The notes under the pieces are model-generated. The model made no database searches. It was not told the origin of the DNA and was given only the letters and a program-made list of their open reading frames with translations. The position numbers and the translations under genes are program-made. 64,000 nt of DNA from Pantoea cypripedii (GTDB lineage: Bacteria > Pseudomonadota > Gammaproteobacteria > Enterobacterales > Enterobacteriaceae), in NCBI RefSeq assembly GCF_011395035.1, contig NZ_CP024770.1, forward strand, positions 803,670 to 867,669, in the 5' to 3' direction. Shown piece by piece: positions 44,378 to 52,819 of the stretch; the stretch's first letter is position 1; each line of letters opens with the position of its first letter.

Positions 44378-45304
44378 TCAGCGGGATGGCGTCAGAGCGT
44401 CATCAAGGAACCTCACCGCGTTGCGTAACGCCTGATCGGCTTCGGGAAGCATCCCGGCAAACAAATGCCAGACATGGAACATTCCGGGCCATACCTCAAG
44501 CGAACTGCGGACGCGATTTTCGCCAAGGTGCGCGGCGAGCCGGATTGCACCACTCAGCATCACCTCATTTTCACCAATCTGAATCAGCGTGGGGGCCAGA
44601 TCCCTGACATCGGCAAAAATCGGTGAGGCATCAGGATGGGTGGGTAATTCTCCTGCCAGAAAAACACCTGCCAGCTGGTTAAGAAATTCCGTGCTGCATA
44701 AGGGATCGAGTCCATTCCTGACGCGCGCCGATGCTCCGCTGTGGGTGAGGTCCGCCCAGGGAGAAAAAGCCACGGCGGCGACAGGCAACGGAAGCTGAGC
44801 ATCGCGCGCTTTCCGCATGATGGTCACCAGCATGGCCCCGCCTGCCGAATCGCCGGAAATAACCAGTGATTTGGCATCCACCCCGCTTGCCAGCAAGGCG
44901 CACCAGGCTGTGAAGGTATCTTCAATCGGCGTCGGGAAGGGATATTCGGGTGCCTGGCGGTAATCCGGGACGTAAACACGCGCCCGCAGTTGTCTGGCAT
45001 AGTTCCCGGCCAGGCCGCGATAGGCTTTTATCCCGCCGTGAACATAGCCACCGCCATGGATATAAAACAGTGTCCGGCCTTCTATGACATTGTCCGGTGT
45101 GACCACCATGGTGGCGACGCCACCTAAATCCGTCTGAGTAAAGGTCACGCCTGCCGGTGCCGGGAAAAGCCGGTCCAGCCCCGCAACATAGCTGTCGCGC
45201 GCTTCCTGCCAGCTCTGATCACTGGCTCCCTGCATTTTCAGTAATACCGGCATCGCCGCCTCTTTCCAGCCTTCTAACGCTTTTTGTGCCCTAACAGGTA
45301 ACAT
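44378..45304 (-). CDS. Alpha/beta hydrolase, HSL-family esterase
   Basis: A 308-residue hydrolase of the hormone-sensitive-lipase group. The oxyanion motif HGGGYVHGG and nucleophile motif GDSAGGAM are intact, with a late catalytic His (WPGMFHVWHLF). Cytoplasmic, likely an acyl esterase on small substrates. The ATG at 45304 has GGAG upstream. It is divergent from a LysR regulator, which is a usual sign of control by that regulator. Confidence 0.88.
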   Translation of the reverse strand: MLPVRAQKALEGWKEAAMPVLLKMQGASDQSWQEARDSYVAGLDRLFPAPAGVTFTQTDLGGVATMVVTPDNVIEGRTLFYIHGGGYVHGGIKAYRGLAGNYARQLRARVYVPDYRQAPEYPFPTPIEDTFTAWCALLASGVDAKSLVISGDSAGGAMLVTIMRKARDAQLPLPVAAVAFSPWADLTHSGASARVRNGLDPLCSTEFLNQLAGVFLAGELPTHPDASPIFADVRDLAPTLIQIGENEVMLSGAIRLAAHLGENRVRSSLEVWPGMFHVWHLFAGMLPEADQALRNAVRFLDDALTPSR

Positions 45305-45420
45305 TTCTCGCTCTCCTGGTGAATAATTTTCTCCTTAAGTAATTTAACCAAACAGTCAGGGAATAGGTTTCTACAATGGGTATCCGCACATTCATCACTG
45401 AACCGCATGCCGGCGGTGGC

Positions 45421-46308
45421 ATGGAGCTGAGGACCATGCGCACCTTCGTGGCGATCGTCGAATTGGGAAGTTTTGTTGCGGCTGCGAAAGCGTTGGGGTT
45501 AACACGCTCTGCTGCGGGTAAGGCCCTGGCGCGCCTGGAAACCCATCTGGGGACGCGTTTGTTACATCGTTCGACCCGCACCTTGTCACTGACCACCGAT
45601 GGGCAATATTTTTACGAACGATGTGTGCAGATCCTCGCGGATATTGATGAAGCTGAAAGCAGCGTCAGGCAGGATAATCCCGAGCCAAAAGGGACGCTGC
45701 GTCTCACGGTAACCTCAGCTTTTGGCCGCATCGTGATTTTGCCGCTGCTGAATGAATTTCTAACAGAATGGCCTGAACTGGAAATTGAAATCAGCTTTAC
45801 TGACAGGATTATCGACTTAGTGGAAGAAGGATTCGACCTGGGTATCAGGATGGGAGACCTGCCCGTCGATTCATTAATGGTTGCCCGCCGCATTACCCGC
45901 TGCCAGCACTTTATCTACGCTTCACCCGCTTATTTGCAACAATACGGCACACCTGAAAATCACCATGAGATTGCAGCCCATCAGAGATTGATATATGGCC
46001 TTCAGCCCGGTTCAGGGGTTTGGCAACTGACAGGGAAAGAGGGGCTTGAGGTCGCCATTAGCGGCAATCGCCGCCTGCGCTTTGACAGCGGCGAAGCGAT
46101 AAAAGATGCGGCCGTGGCCGGAATGGGGATCGCCCTGCTGCCCTCATTTCTGGCGACTGATGATTTGCATCATCATCGGCTGGTGAAATTATTTCCCAAC
46201 TTGTCAGGAAAGGACATCGCCATTAACGCGATATACCCGAACCGCAAACATCTGGCGGCAAAAGTCCGGCGATTCATTGATATGTTGGTGATGCACTTTC
46301 CATCCTGA
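45421..46308 (+). CDS. LysR-family transcriptional regulator
   Basis: A 295-residue LysR regulator: N-terminal HTH (FVAAAKALGLTRSAAGKALARLE) followed by the effector domain. ATG 45421 is preferred because the protein then begins MELRTMRTFVAIVE as the family does; an in-frame ATG at 45376 would add fifteen residues. It is divergent from the esterase gene at 44378-45304, with about 116 bp between them holding the likely operator. Effector unknown. Confidence 0.88.
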   Translation: MELRTMRTFVAIVELGSFVAAAKALGLTRSAAGKALARLETHLGTRLLHRSTRTLSLTTDGQYFYERCVQILADIDEAESSVRQDNPEPKGTLRLTVTSAFGRIVILPLLNEFLTEWPELEIEISFTDRIIDLVEEGFDLGIRMGDLPVDSLMVARRITRCQHFIYASPAYLQQYGTPENHHEIAAHQRLIYGLQPGSGVWQLTGKEGLEVAISGNRRLRFDSGEAIKDAAVAGMGIALLPSFLATDDLHHHRLVKLFPNLSGKDIAINAIYPNRKHLAAKVRRFIDMLVMHFPS

Positions 46309-46392
46309 GATGCGCGTGGCTTGACCAGCGTGACATTGATACCTGGATTTCTATGTATACTTTGTGATGTCCATCACATTAAGGAATTCACT

Positions 46393-47094
46393 ATGTCACG
46401 CTTCGCGAAGGTTCTGGTTGGTTCTTTGTTACTGCTGTTGGCGGGTAGTACCCATGTTTTGGCTTCCCCCCTGCCGCGCATTGGTATTATTGGGGCGGGT
46501 GATATGGGAGGAACGCTGGGGCGGTTGTGGGTAAAGGCGGGGTATTCGGTGTTTTTTGCCTCCCGTCACCCGCAGGCGTTGCAGCCGCTGGTTAGTTCGC
46601 TGGGGGACCACGCTCAGGCAGGTACCCCATTACAGGCAGCAGAATTCGGCGATGTCGTCGTTATGGCGGTGCCTTATGGTGCCTTACCGGCGCTGGCGAA
46701 AAGTCTGTCTGCACCTTTGCAGGGAAAAGTGGTGCTGGATGTCGCGAATCCTTATCCGCAAAGGGACGGTGCGGTGGCCACTCAGGCATTACAGGCCGGT
46801 AGCGGTGTTTACAGTGCCCGTCTTTTCAGCGGCGCAAGGGTGGTACGGGGATTCAATTCGCTGGCGGCTGCCAGCCTGGCCGCCGAGGCACATCGCACAG
46901 GTGAGCCGCTTGCGGTGCCGCTGGCCGGCGACGATAAGCAAGCGCTGGATACAGTAGCAAAACTGACGCAAGCCGCAGGTTTCGCCCCGGTGGTGACAGG
47001 TAACCTGGCAACCGCAACCTTGTTCCAGCCCGGCAGCGATCTGTTTTTACAGACGCTGACGGCCGAAGAAGTCAGACAGGCTATTCATCAGTAA
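46393..47094 (+). CDS. NAD(P)-binding Rossmann protein with signal peptide
   Basis: A 233-residue protein similar to F420-dependent NADP reductase-like oxidoreductases (Rossmann motif GIIGAGDMGGTLG, then VVVMAVPYGALPAL and VVLDVANPYPQRDG). Unusually, the nucleotide domain is preceded by a clear N-terminal signal peptide (KVLVGSLLLLLAGSTHVLA), suggesting export. ATG 46393 is chosen for its AAGGAATTC site; the frame extends upstream to 46321. It lies 84 bp after the LysR gene on the same strand. Substrate unknown. Confidence 0.8.
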   Translation: MSRFAKVLVGSLLLLLAGSTHVLASPLPRIGIIGAGDMGGTLGRLWVKAGYSVFFASRHPQALQPLVSSLGDHAQAGTPLQAAEFGDVVVMAVPYGALPALAKSLSAPLQGKVVLDVANPYPQRDGAVATQALQAGSGVYSARLFSGARVVRGFNSLAAASLAAEAHRTGEPLAVPLAGDDKQALDTVAKLTQAAGFAPVVTGNLATATLFQPGSDLFLQTLTAEEVRQAIHQ

Positions 47095-47190
47095 CTATCG
47101 CGTACTCACCTGCTGGCATGCGTGTCCAGCAGGTTTTTCCCTTGCGTGCAGTTCTCTGTGTTCGCCGGATGTCTTGAAGGACTCATTCGC

Positions 47191-47703
47191 TCAGGGTGCG
47201 GTATCTGCATAAATAACGACCATCCCCAGCATGTTGGAACGCTTGGTGACCCGGATAGTGCTATTGGTGAAATAATATCCTGCCGGTTCACAGACCTTGA
47301 TGCGTTTTTTCAAATCAGGATCATAGAAGCGGGCACCTGCACAGCTGTGACGTCCACTCGCGGAAAATTCATAGGCAGCGGTATAGGTGGTGATTTGTCC
47401 TGGTAATAGCCAGGCGGCGTTGATAAGCAGAAAATAACTGAGCAGGGTGACAATGATGACCGAGCCAGCATATAACTTTAAATAATCACCGGGTGACTGT
47501 GGTTTTTTACCTTTACCCCATTTGACAATGCCGAAGAATGGCAGCAGCGTCAGAATGAAAGCAGATAAAAGCATTATCTTCACAGTAGATGAACTGAGGA
47601 AGGTGTTTTCATCAATAGATGAACGCCAGACAATGAACCCAAAGATTATGCCAAGCCCGGCGGCGGTCGCTATCAGTAATGTTAAGTAAGAATAATTTTT
47701 CAT
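47191..47703 (-). CDS. Hypothetical membrane protein
   Basis: A 170-residue protein of no recognised family, with three transmembrane segments in the first ~105 residues (about 7-25, 43-60 and 80-103). The C-terminal part is soluble, probably periplasmic, and contains two Cys (HSCAGARFYD and KVCEPAGYY) that could form a disulfide. It precedes a second small membrane protein on the same strand by 69 bp. Function unknown. Confidence 0.65.
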   Translation of the reverse strand: MKNYSYLTLLIATAAGLGIIFGFIVWRSSIDENTFLSSSTVKIMLLSAFILTLLPFFGIVKWGKGKKPQSPGDYLKLYAGSVIIVTLLSYFLLINAAWLLPGQITTYTAAYEFSASGRHSCAGARFYDPDLKKRIKVCEPAGYYFTNSTIRVTKRSNMLGMVVIYADTAP

Positions 47704-47772
47704 TTATGCTCTTTCCCTGAGAATAATGCACAAAATTTACTGAGTATCATACCGCTGGACGGCAATTTAGCC

Positions 47773-48132
47773 TTAAAGTTGGTCCCATGCGGGAAGTTTG
47801 TTGACCACTTTTCGCCAGTAGTGGAATGCGGCCATGGAAAAACCGAACAACAGCCCTGCACAGACTGAGGTTAATAACACCGAGACCAGGCCGTTACCGG
47901 CATTCTTCCAGAGTATGAGCCACATCATCAATCCCCAGGCTGGGCCGAACATGATCGAGAAGATGAACATATTTGAGCGGAAAGTGGTGAACGGCGGTGG
48001 GGGAATGTTCACTCCCAGTTTCCATAAAAGGCGGTGCAAAGGGGGCGCATAGTTACTGCTCCACATGCCTTTACTCGCCATAATGTCAATTGCCCTTGTT
48101 TTCTTTCTTATGAACTCTGCATCCTTTACCAT
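47773..48132 (-). CDS. DUF6404-like small membrane protein
   Basis: A 119-residue protein with two or three transmembrane helices after a conserved N-terminal motif (MASKGMWSSNYAPPLHRLLWKLG, INIPPPPF-like). It matches the pattern I recall for the DUF6404 family, whose function is unknown. It is followed 69 bp later by another small membrane protein. Confidence 0.65.
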   Translation of the reverse strand: MVKDAEFIRKKTRAIDIMASKGMWSSNYAPPLHRLLWKLGVNIPPPPFTTFRSNMFIFSIMFGPAWGLMMWLILWKNAGNGLVSVLLTSVCAGLLFGFSMAAFHYWRKVVNKLPAWDQL

Positions 48133-48206
48133 GAATAGCCTCCTTTTTTATTCCTTTATAGATCGATCATATCCTGATGATCAATTGTTTCATTGCGGAC
48201 ATGTAG

Positions 48207-48389
48207 ATGGCCTCAGAAAATGTCAGTGATAACCCGCCAGAATTCGGGAATCATCCCCCTGCTGAGAGTGGGGTAATTTCCCTGGTTCCTGAAGATTCAC
48301 TGATTTTAGTTGCTAACTATTTTTCTCAGAGCAATCCGAAATTAGCATGTTTCGTTGTCGGTCCCAGCGGGAAAACATTCGCCCGATAA
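48207..48389 (+). CDS. Possible small protein, 60 aa
   Basis: A 60-codon frame (MASENVSDNPPEFGN...) with no clear ribosome site and no recognised family. The C-terminal third has a Cys in a hydrophobic context. It stands just upstream of the candidate 40-residue peptide gene on the same strand and could belong to it. It may also be spurious. Confidence 0.3.
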   Translation: MASENVSDNPPEFGNHPPAESGVISLVPEDSLILVANYFSQSNPKLACFVVGPSGKTFAR

Positions 48390-48434
48390 TCGACTAACCA
48401 ATAAAAACCCCATGAATAATATAAAGGTATCAAA

Positions 48435-48557
48435 ATGACTACTCGCTTAAACACCCTGTCACTTATTAAAATGCTGCAAACCAAAGAGGCTATGAAAAAA
48501 ATCCAGTCACTTTCTGCGGGCTGTATGGCGCGTTGTTTTGCCGGAGGTCATGCCTGA
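48435..48557 (+). CDS. Candidate RiPP-like precursor peptide, 40 aa
   Basis: A 40-residue frame from ATG 48435, with AAGG seven bases upstream. The first ~28 residues look like an amphipathic leader (LSLIKMLQTKEAMKKIQSLS) and end SAG; the last ~12 carry two cysteines in CMARCFAGGHA. A Gly-rich leader end followed by a short Cys/Gly core is typical of ribosomally made modified peptides. A hairpin AAAGCCAT/ATGGCTTT follows at about 48581-48604, and then come a GRDP-like and a GNAT-like gene. Precursor identity is inferred; no modification enzyme of a known class adjoins. Confidence 0.45.
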   Translation: MTTRLNTLSLIKMLQTKEAMKKIQSLSAGCMARCFAGGHA

Positions 48558-48685
48558 TTTTTTCAGGATGCAAAACGGGTAAAGCCATTGTCGATGATGG
48601 CTTTATTCCTCGTTTTATGAAAGCAGGCCGGATTTTCTTCGGTTTAGCATAAACTGCATGGGCATCATTATTTTCTGAGGCTGGT

Positions 48686-49249
48686 ATGGAACACACAAAA
48701 AAGATGAGTGCGAATGATATTCGCGGCTTAATTTCGCCAGAGTATATTGATATCGTCTTTAATTTCCTCACTGATTATACAGAAACGGTAAGGGATGAAT
48801 TGATTGATGAATGTCTGAAATTTCTATGGATCTGTTCGTCAATTAATAAAAAAGCTTTCGTCCCGGTGAGCCAGGATGTTGATAATGTCTGGCATGCTTT
48901 TATCCTGCAAACACGGCTGTATCCGGGGCTGTGTAGCATTCTGCCGGGTAAGGATTTTATTCATCACCAGAGTGGTTCTTTCTACGATTACATGAGTGCG
49001 ACATCGGGTCAGTTAATGGCTGAAGAACTTGTTCTTTGGCTGACCGAATATCACCGTATGTTCGGCGATTTTACGGCGGAATCGGCGCAGCATTGGGTGA
49101 TAGTTAACTTCCTGATGCAGGGTGAAGGGTTAAGTCTGGCCGAAGTGAATACGCTTGCCGCCGGAGGGGAAGTCAGTGTGTCTTTGTCGGATACGGGAAA
49201 CCCAGCCAATGACCAACAAACCTCTGTCATTTCGCATGGCGACTGTTGA
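48686..49249 (+). CDS. GRDP-like (COG4278-type) protein
   Basis: A 187-residue protein with the conserved pattern VDNVWHAFILQTRLYPGLC and FIHHQSG, which I recall from the glycine-rich-domain-protein-like family of unknown function. The Trp-His and His-His pairs could bind a metal. The start has GAGG upstream. It follows the small peptide gene by 128 bp and overlaps the GNAT-like gene by 41 bp, so the two enzymes are translationally coupled. The role in peptide processing is a guess from context. Confidence 0.6.
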   Translation: MEHTKKMSANDIRGLISPEYIDIVFNFLTDYTETVRDELIDECLKFLWICSSINKKAFVPVSQDVDNVWHAFILQTRLYPGLCSILPGKDFIHHQSGSFYDYMSATSGQLMAEELVLWLTEYHRMFGDFTAESAQHWVIVNFLMQGEGLSLAEVNTLAAGGEVSVSLSDTGNPANDQQTSVISHGDC

Positions 49250-49685
49250 CGATGTGTCTGATATTTATGAACTGATTGGCCGTTGCTGCATGGATTTGCG
49301 TGGAAAATCAGGGAAAAGTCGGGGTTCATTGCCTGCGGTTGATGTGGAAAATCTTATACAGCAGTTAAGTGAGCAACGTTCGGCCATTGCTCTGTATCAG
49401 CATCGCATCGTGGGTTACGTTGGTGTCAGCCACGTACACCTTGAGGATGACGACTGGCTGAGAATGGGACCAATTTGTTCCCTGGCTGAGTCTTCCCTTG
49501 CAGGCATCAGCCTGATGAAATGGTGGAAAACAAACTATGTGGTACAGCAAAACTACGCTGGATTGCTCGGTTATGTCACCAATCCGCGTGTTGCAAAACT
49601 CTATCGCTATTATTTTTCTGCCAGCTATAGAGAATATATCCGAGCAAATGGTGAGGTGCTGGATATTATGTATTGCAGGTTCTAA
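49209..49685 (+). CDS. GNAT-fold acyltransferase-like protein
   Basis: A 158-residue protein with the GNAT start (SFRMATVDDVSDIYELIGRCC) and a middle strand (SAIALYQHRIVGYVGVSH) expected for N-acetyltransferases; the acyl-CoA loop is not canonical, so the match is moderate. ATG 49209 lies in the end of the upstream gene; 49236 is an alternative. Coupled to the GRDP-like gene. GNAT proteins acylate small molecules, proteins or some modified peptides; the substrate here is unknown. Confidence 0.55.
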   Translation: MTNKPLSFRMATVDDVSDIYELIGRCCMDLRGKSGKSRGSLPAVDVENLIQQLSEQRSAIALYQHRIVGYVGVSHVHLEDDDWLRMGPICSLAESSLAGISLMKWWKTNYVVQQNYAGLLGYVTNPRVAKLYRYYFSASYREYIRANGEVLDIMYCRF

Positions 49686-50021
49686 ATATATTGGTTGAGA
49701 AGAGGTTATCGAGGCTACCTGTGTAGCCTCGCTGGCATCCAGGGAGCACAGTCAGATCTGAACGGTCTCCGCGTGTCGCAGGGTGTGAGATGGCAATAAA
49801 CTCCACCGCTTAAGCAGGCCCCCTCCGTCGCACCCATCACTCCAGATATAATGTTCGGCATTGTCCTTTGAAATCATTTCAGCCCTCTTTATCTATAGAT
49901 CATCATCGTAATATGTGATGGTGATAGACGATTTTAACCATGATTATGCAATAAAATATCCTTACCAGGAAGGGCTGTCATACGAGTATGAAAAGTAATA
50001 ATTCATATCTAAGGAGAGAAT
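49686..50021. other. Intergenic region with hairpin and cupin-like remnant
   Basis: 336 bases without a credible complete gene. A stem GAGGCTAC-CTGT-GTAGCCTC at 49711-49730 lacks a T-run but could end the upstream operon. The short minus-strand cupin-like frame lies in the middle. The last ~100 bases are AT-rich and precede the glycosyltransferase gene. Confidence 0.6.
49752..49877 (-). pseudogene. Possible remnant of a cupin-type gene
   Basis: A 41-codon minus-strand frame reads MISKDNAEHYIWSDGCDGGG and stops soon after. Its N-terminus resembles the start of small cupin proteins (AEHYxW..CDGWHL), but the metal-binding cupin motifs are missing, so it is most likely a broken remnant. It could also be a genuine small protein. 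Confidence 0.35.
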
Positions 50022-51179
50022 ATGTTTTCTACTACAAGCGCTATTTCACCGGCTTCAGGTCCATCTTTTTTAAATAGTTATCATGTGAATCCCTCTTTCC
50101 GTGCTGCACCAAATATAGTCGCGGTGAATAATACGGGAATCACTTATCCAGATTCGAATTTCCCTTATGTCGTTAGTGAAACAAAGGGTTGTGAGATAAA
50201 AATACCAGAAATAGCCCACTTTGCCTGGGAAGGGAAGGGTATACCAGAGACTCATCTCTCAAATATTCTTAATTTCATGAGATTAAATCCTGAGTTCGAG
50301 GTGAAAATATGGACAACTTGTCCTGGCGCGATTAATCGAACTCTGGAGAAAATGTTAATCGGTGATGATGCAAAGTATCGCTATCTCGCTTTTAACTATA
50401 GTGATAAGAAAAACGGGAGGCGATTTTTAAAAACTGAGGATCCACGTTCCCTTTTTTTAGATCTACCGCAAGGCATTTATGCTGCCTGGGCCAGAGAGCA
50501 TTGCGGCAGTTTTGCTAATCAGGCTGCGGCTTCTGATGTGACCCGTCTGGCTGCACTATACCATTATGGTGGAACATATTTCGATGTGGATGTCAGTATG
50601 ACAAAAAAATTCAATAACCCTGGTTATTATTCACACGAAAAGTCCACATGCGGCATATTAACCTATGGTAATCCTGTCATCACCGCGATAAAAAACAGCC
50701 CAGCTATCGCAGCATCACTCATGACTATCGATAAAAACTACAGGGCTATGCCAGGAAAGATTTGCGACGATTTCTATCGTGATGAAAAATTATTTGCAGA
50801 GGATAAACGTAACCTCAAAAGTGAGGATGTCTGGGATGTAAAGAGAACGACCATGAGAGGAAGGGTGTTTGGTTCCGTGGCACTAACAGGAATAAGAGTT
50901 TTCAAAGGAGGTTGGTGGCCAGAGGCTGACCCTCTCAGTTGTAAAAAAATATTTGGTCATAATGAACAAAAGAGCATTATCCCTGCTATTTCTTACATTT
51001 TGGGAGCACTTAAGAAACAAAGAGGTTCGGAAGAATGCAGAGAGAAAATAAAATATATTCTGTCACCCTTAGATGATCCTCTGACTCGTGACTGGGAAAA
51101 AGGTGTCGATGGCAAGGCAGAATCCTATAAACGTGTAGCGAAGTTAAAATCCAGGCGGTCAAGTATTCCCGGCAGTTAA
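50022..51179 (+). CDS. GT44-like (toxin-type) glycosyltransferase
   Basis: A 385-residue protein with a DXD glycosyltransferase fold of the large clostridial toxin type. It has IPEIAHFAWEGKGIPETHL at 61-79, the ASDVTRLAALYHYGGTYFDVDV block with DVD at 188-190, and a late FKGGWWPEADPLSC. Such enzymes transfer glucose or GlcNAc to a target protein. The first ~45 residues are Ser/Asn/Pro-rich and disordered, with no signal peptide, like the secretion signals of type III effectors. AT-rich and alone behind AAGGAG. An effector role is inferred; no secretion system is in the window. Confidence 0.65.
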   Translation: MFSTTSAISPASGPSFLNSYHVNPSFRAAPNIVAVNNTGITYPDSNFPYVVSETKGCEIKIPEIAHFAWEGKGIPETHLSNILNFMRLNPEFEVKIWTTCPGAINRTLEKMLIGDDAKYRYLAFNYSDKKNGRRFLKTEDPRSLFLDLPQGIYAAWAREHCGSFANQAAASDVTRLAALYHYGGTYFDVDVSMTKKFNNPGYYSHEKSTCGILTYGNPVITAIKNSPAIAASLMTIDKNYRAMPGKICDDFYRDEKLFAEDKRNLKSEDVWDVKRTTMRGRVFGSVALTGIRVFKGGWWPEADPLSCKKIFGHNEQKSIIPAISYILGALKKQRGSEECREKIKYILSPLDDPLTRDWEKGVDGKAESYKRVAKLKSRRSSIPGS

Positions 51180-51225
51180 ATTCCCCTGCTTTAACAGCGC
51201 GATTTATCGCGCTGTTACCCTGCGT

Positions 51226-51669
51226 TTACGGACGTGGTGGGAACTGACCTAACTGCATAAACAACCCGAACCAGTCCTCCATATGCCAGGTGGTGGTAAT
51301 ACGCTCGCCATTAAGCTGATGGAACTCATGCAGCCGGAAGCTGACCTGTTTTCCCGTCGGCTCAATCCCCATGATTTTCCCTTTATGTGTTCCGGTAATT
51401 TCCGCCCGTACCGCAATCTGGCCTGGAACCTGGATCAGATCGTGAATGATGATCTGAACATCCGGGAAGGCATGGATAAATTCTCTGATGACAGGTTTCA
51501 ACCCTGCCGGGCCCGCTGTCTGACCGGGGGCAAGGGGAATATCATCCCATTCCGGCGTTACTGCTTCATCAATCAAATCAGGATCCTGAAGATTGAAGGC
51601 CTGATAAAGTTTTTCTACAGCCTGACGTTCGGCCATAAGGCGATTTATGGTCTCTTGATTACCTGACAT
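51226..51669 (-). CDS. SnoaL-like ester cyclase
   Basis: A 147-residue SnoaL/NTF2-fold protein (AERQAVEKLYQAFNLQDPD, PDVQIIIHDLIQ, VSFRLHEFHQLNGERI), of the ester-cyclase group often found next to LysR regulators. Family members bind small cyclic or aromatic ligands; few have known enzymatic roles. Cytoplasmic. It is divergent from the LysR gene starting at 51785, which probably regulates it. Confidence 0.78.
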   Translation of the reverse strand: MSGNQETINRLMAERQAVEKLYQAFNLQDPDLIDEAVTPEWDDIPLAPGQTAGPAGLKPVIREFIHAFPDVQIIIHDLIQVPGQIAVRAEITGTHKGKIMGIEPTGKQVSFRLHEFHQLNGERITTTWHMEDWFGLFMQLGQFPPRP

Positions 51670-51784
51670 TGCTTAATTCCTCTGGCGGATGATTTTTTGT
51701 GATGAATCCTGAATACGCAGTCAGTATCACATCCGCATCAGCTATAATTAAAATAAATAATGGATATAGAGGATTATACAATTT

Positions 51785-52696
51785 ATGGATTTTAGAGGGC
51801 TTGACCTGAATCTTCTGGTGGCTTTTGACGCCTTGATGGAAGAGAAAAATGTGACCCGAGCTGCGACTAAAGCTTCTGTCAGCCAGCCTGCCATGAGTGC
51901 CGCACTTTCCCGGTTACGCACGCATTTTGCCGATCCGCTCTTTATTCGCAGCGCTTCAGGGCTGTTGCCGACCGCGCGCGCAAAAGAAATTGGCTTGCAC
52001 GTATCAAAAGCGCTGGAGGAACTGTCGCATCTGCTGTCCCCGGATGAGTTTTCCCCGGCAAATCGAAGTATGTCATTCACCCTGGGGATGTCTGAATACC
52101 CGATGATGGTGCTGCTACCTGGAATAATGAAAGCGGTCAATCAGCAGGCACCGGGAGTGACGATTCATGTGCAGGCTTATATCGACCGGGATGAATCTGT
52201 TGCCATGCTGGATAGCGGTAAAATTGACATGGTGCTCGGCATTGCGCCGACGAAATCGGAAAACAGAATATTATCGCTACCGTTAATTCGTGATGAGTTT
52301 GTCACCCTTGTCCAGCGGGATAGCGCAGCGGCACGAGAGGGGATGACGCTGGAGTCCTGGCTGAGGACCGGCCATATCCTGGTCTCGCCTGAAGGCAATC
52401 ATTATGGTCTGGTGGATGAACGTCTTAAGGCAATGGGACTGACCCGCGATCTTCGCCTGACGTTGCCTTCTATGTTCGCCGTTGCTGGCGTGATCCAGCA
52501 AACGCAATATATTGCGACAGTGTTGAAACGCAGTGCATTAGCTGGCGAAAAAAATGAAGACGTATTGATGTTCAATCCACCGCTTGAGATGCCCCAAATC
52601 CAGTTCGATTTGCTATGGCACCGGCGGTCAGATGCCAGCAAAGCACAACAATGGTTGAGGCAGTTGGTATGTGAACAAGCCAGGGAATTGAGGTGA
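51785..52696 (+). CDS. LysR-family transcriptional regulator
   Basis: A 303-residue LysR regulator: HTH (NVTRAATKASVSQPAMSAALSRLR) and effector domain. It begins MDFRGLDLNLLVAFDALMEE, as NodD/LeuO-like members do. It is divergent from the SnoaL-like gene with 115 bp between them. Effector unknown. Confidence 0.88.
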   Translation: MDFRGLDLNLLVAFDALMEEKNVTRAATKASVSQPAMSAALSRLRTHFADPLFIRSASGLLPTARAKEIGLHVSKALEELSHLLSPDEFSPANRSMSFTLGMSEYPMMVLLPGIMKAVNQQAPGVTIHVQAYIDRDESVAMLDSGKIDMVLGIAPTKSENRILSLPLIRDEFVTLVQRDSAAAREGMTLESWLRTGHILVSPEGNHYGLVDERLKAMGLTRDLRLTLPSMFAVAGVIQQTQYIATVLKRSALAGEKNEDVLMFNPPLEMPQIQFDLLWHRRSDASKAQQWLRQLVCEQARELR

Positions 52697-52819
52697 GTTC
52701 ACGCCGCGGCGGCGGCAAAGCTGAAGTAAGCTCCCCCCTTCACATAAACTTAAACAAGCTGTGATATCAGATTCATATTCCATTGTGGCCGGTTGTTTTA
52801 CAGTTAAAGGAGTATGTGG

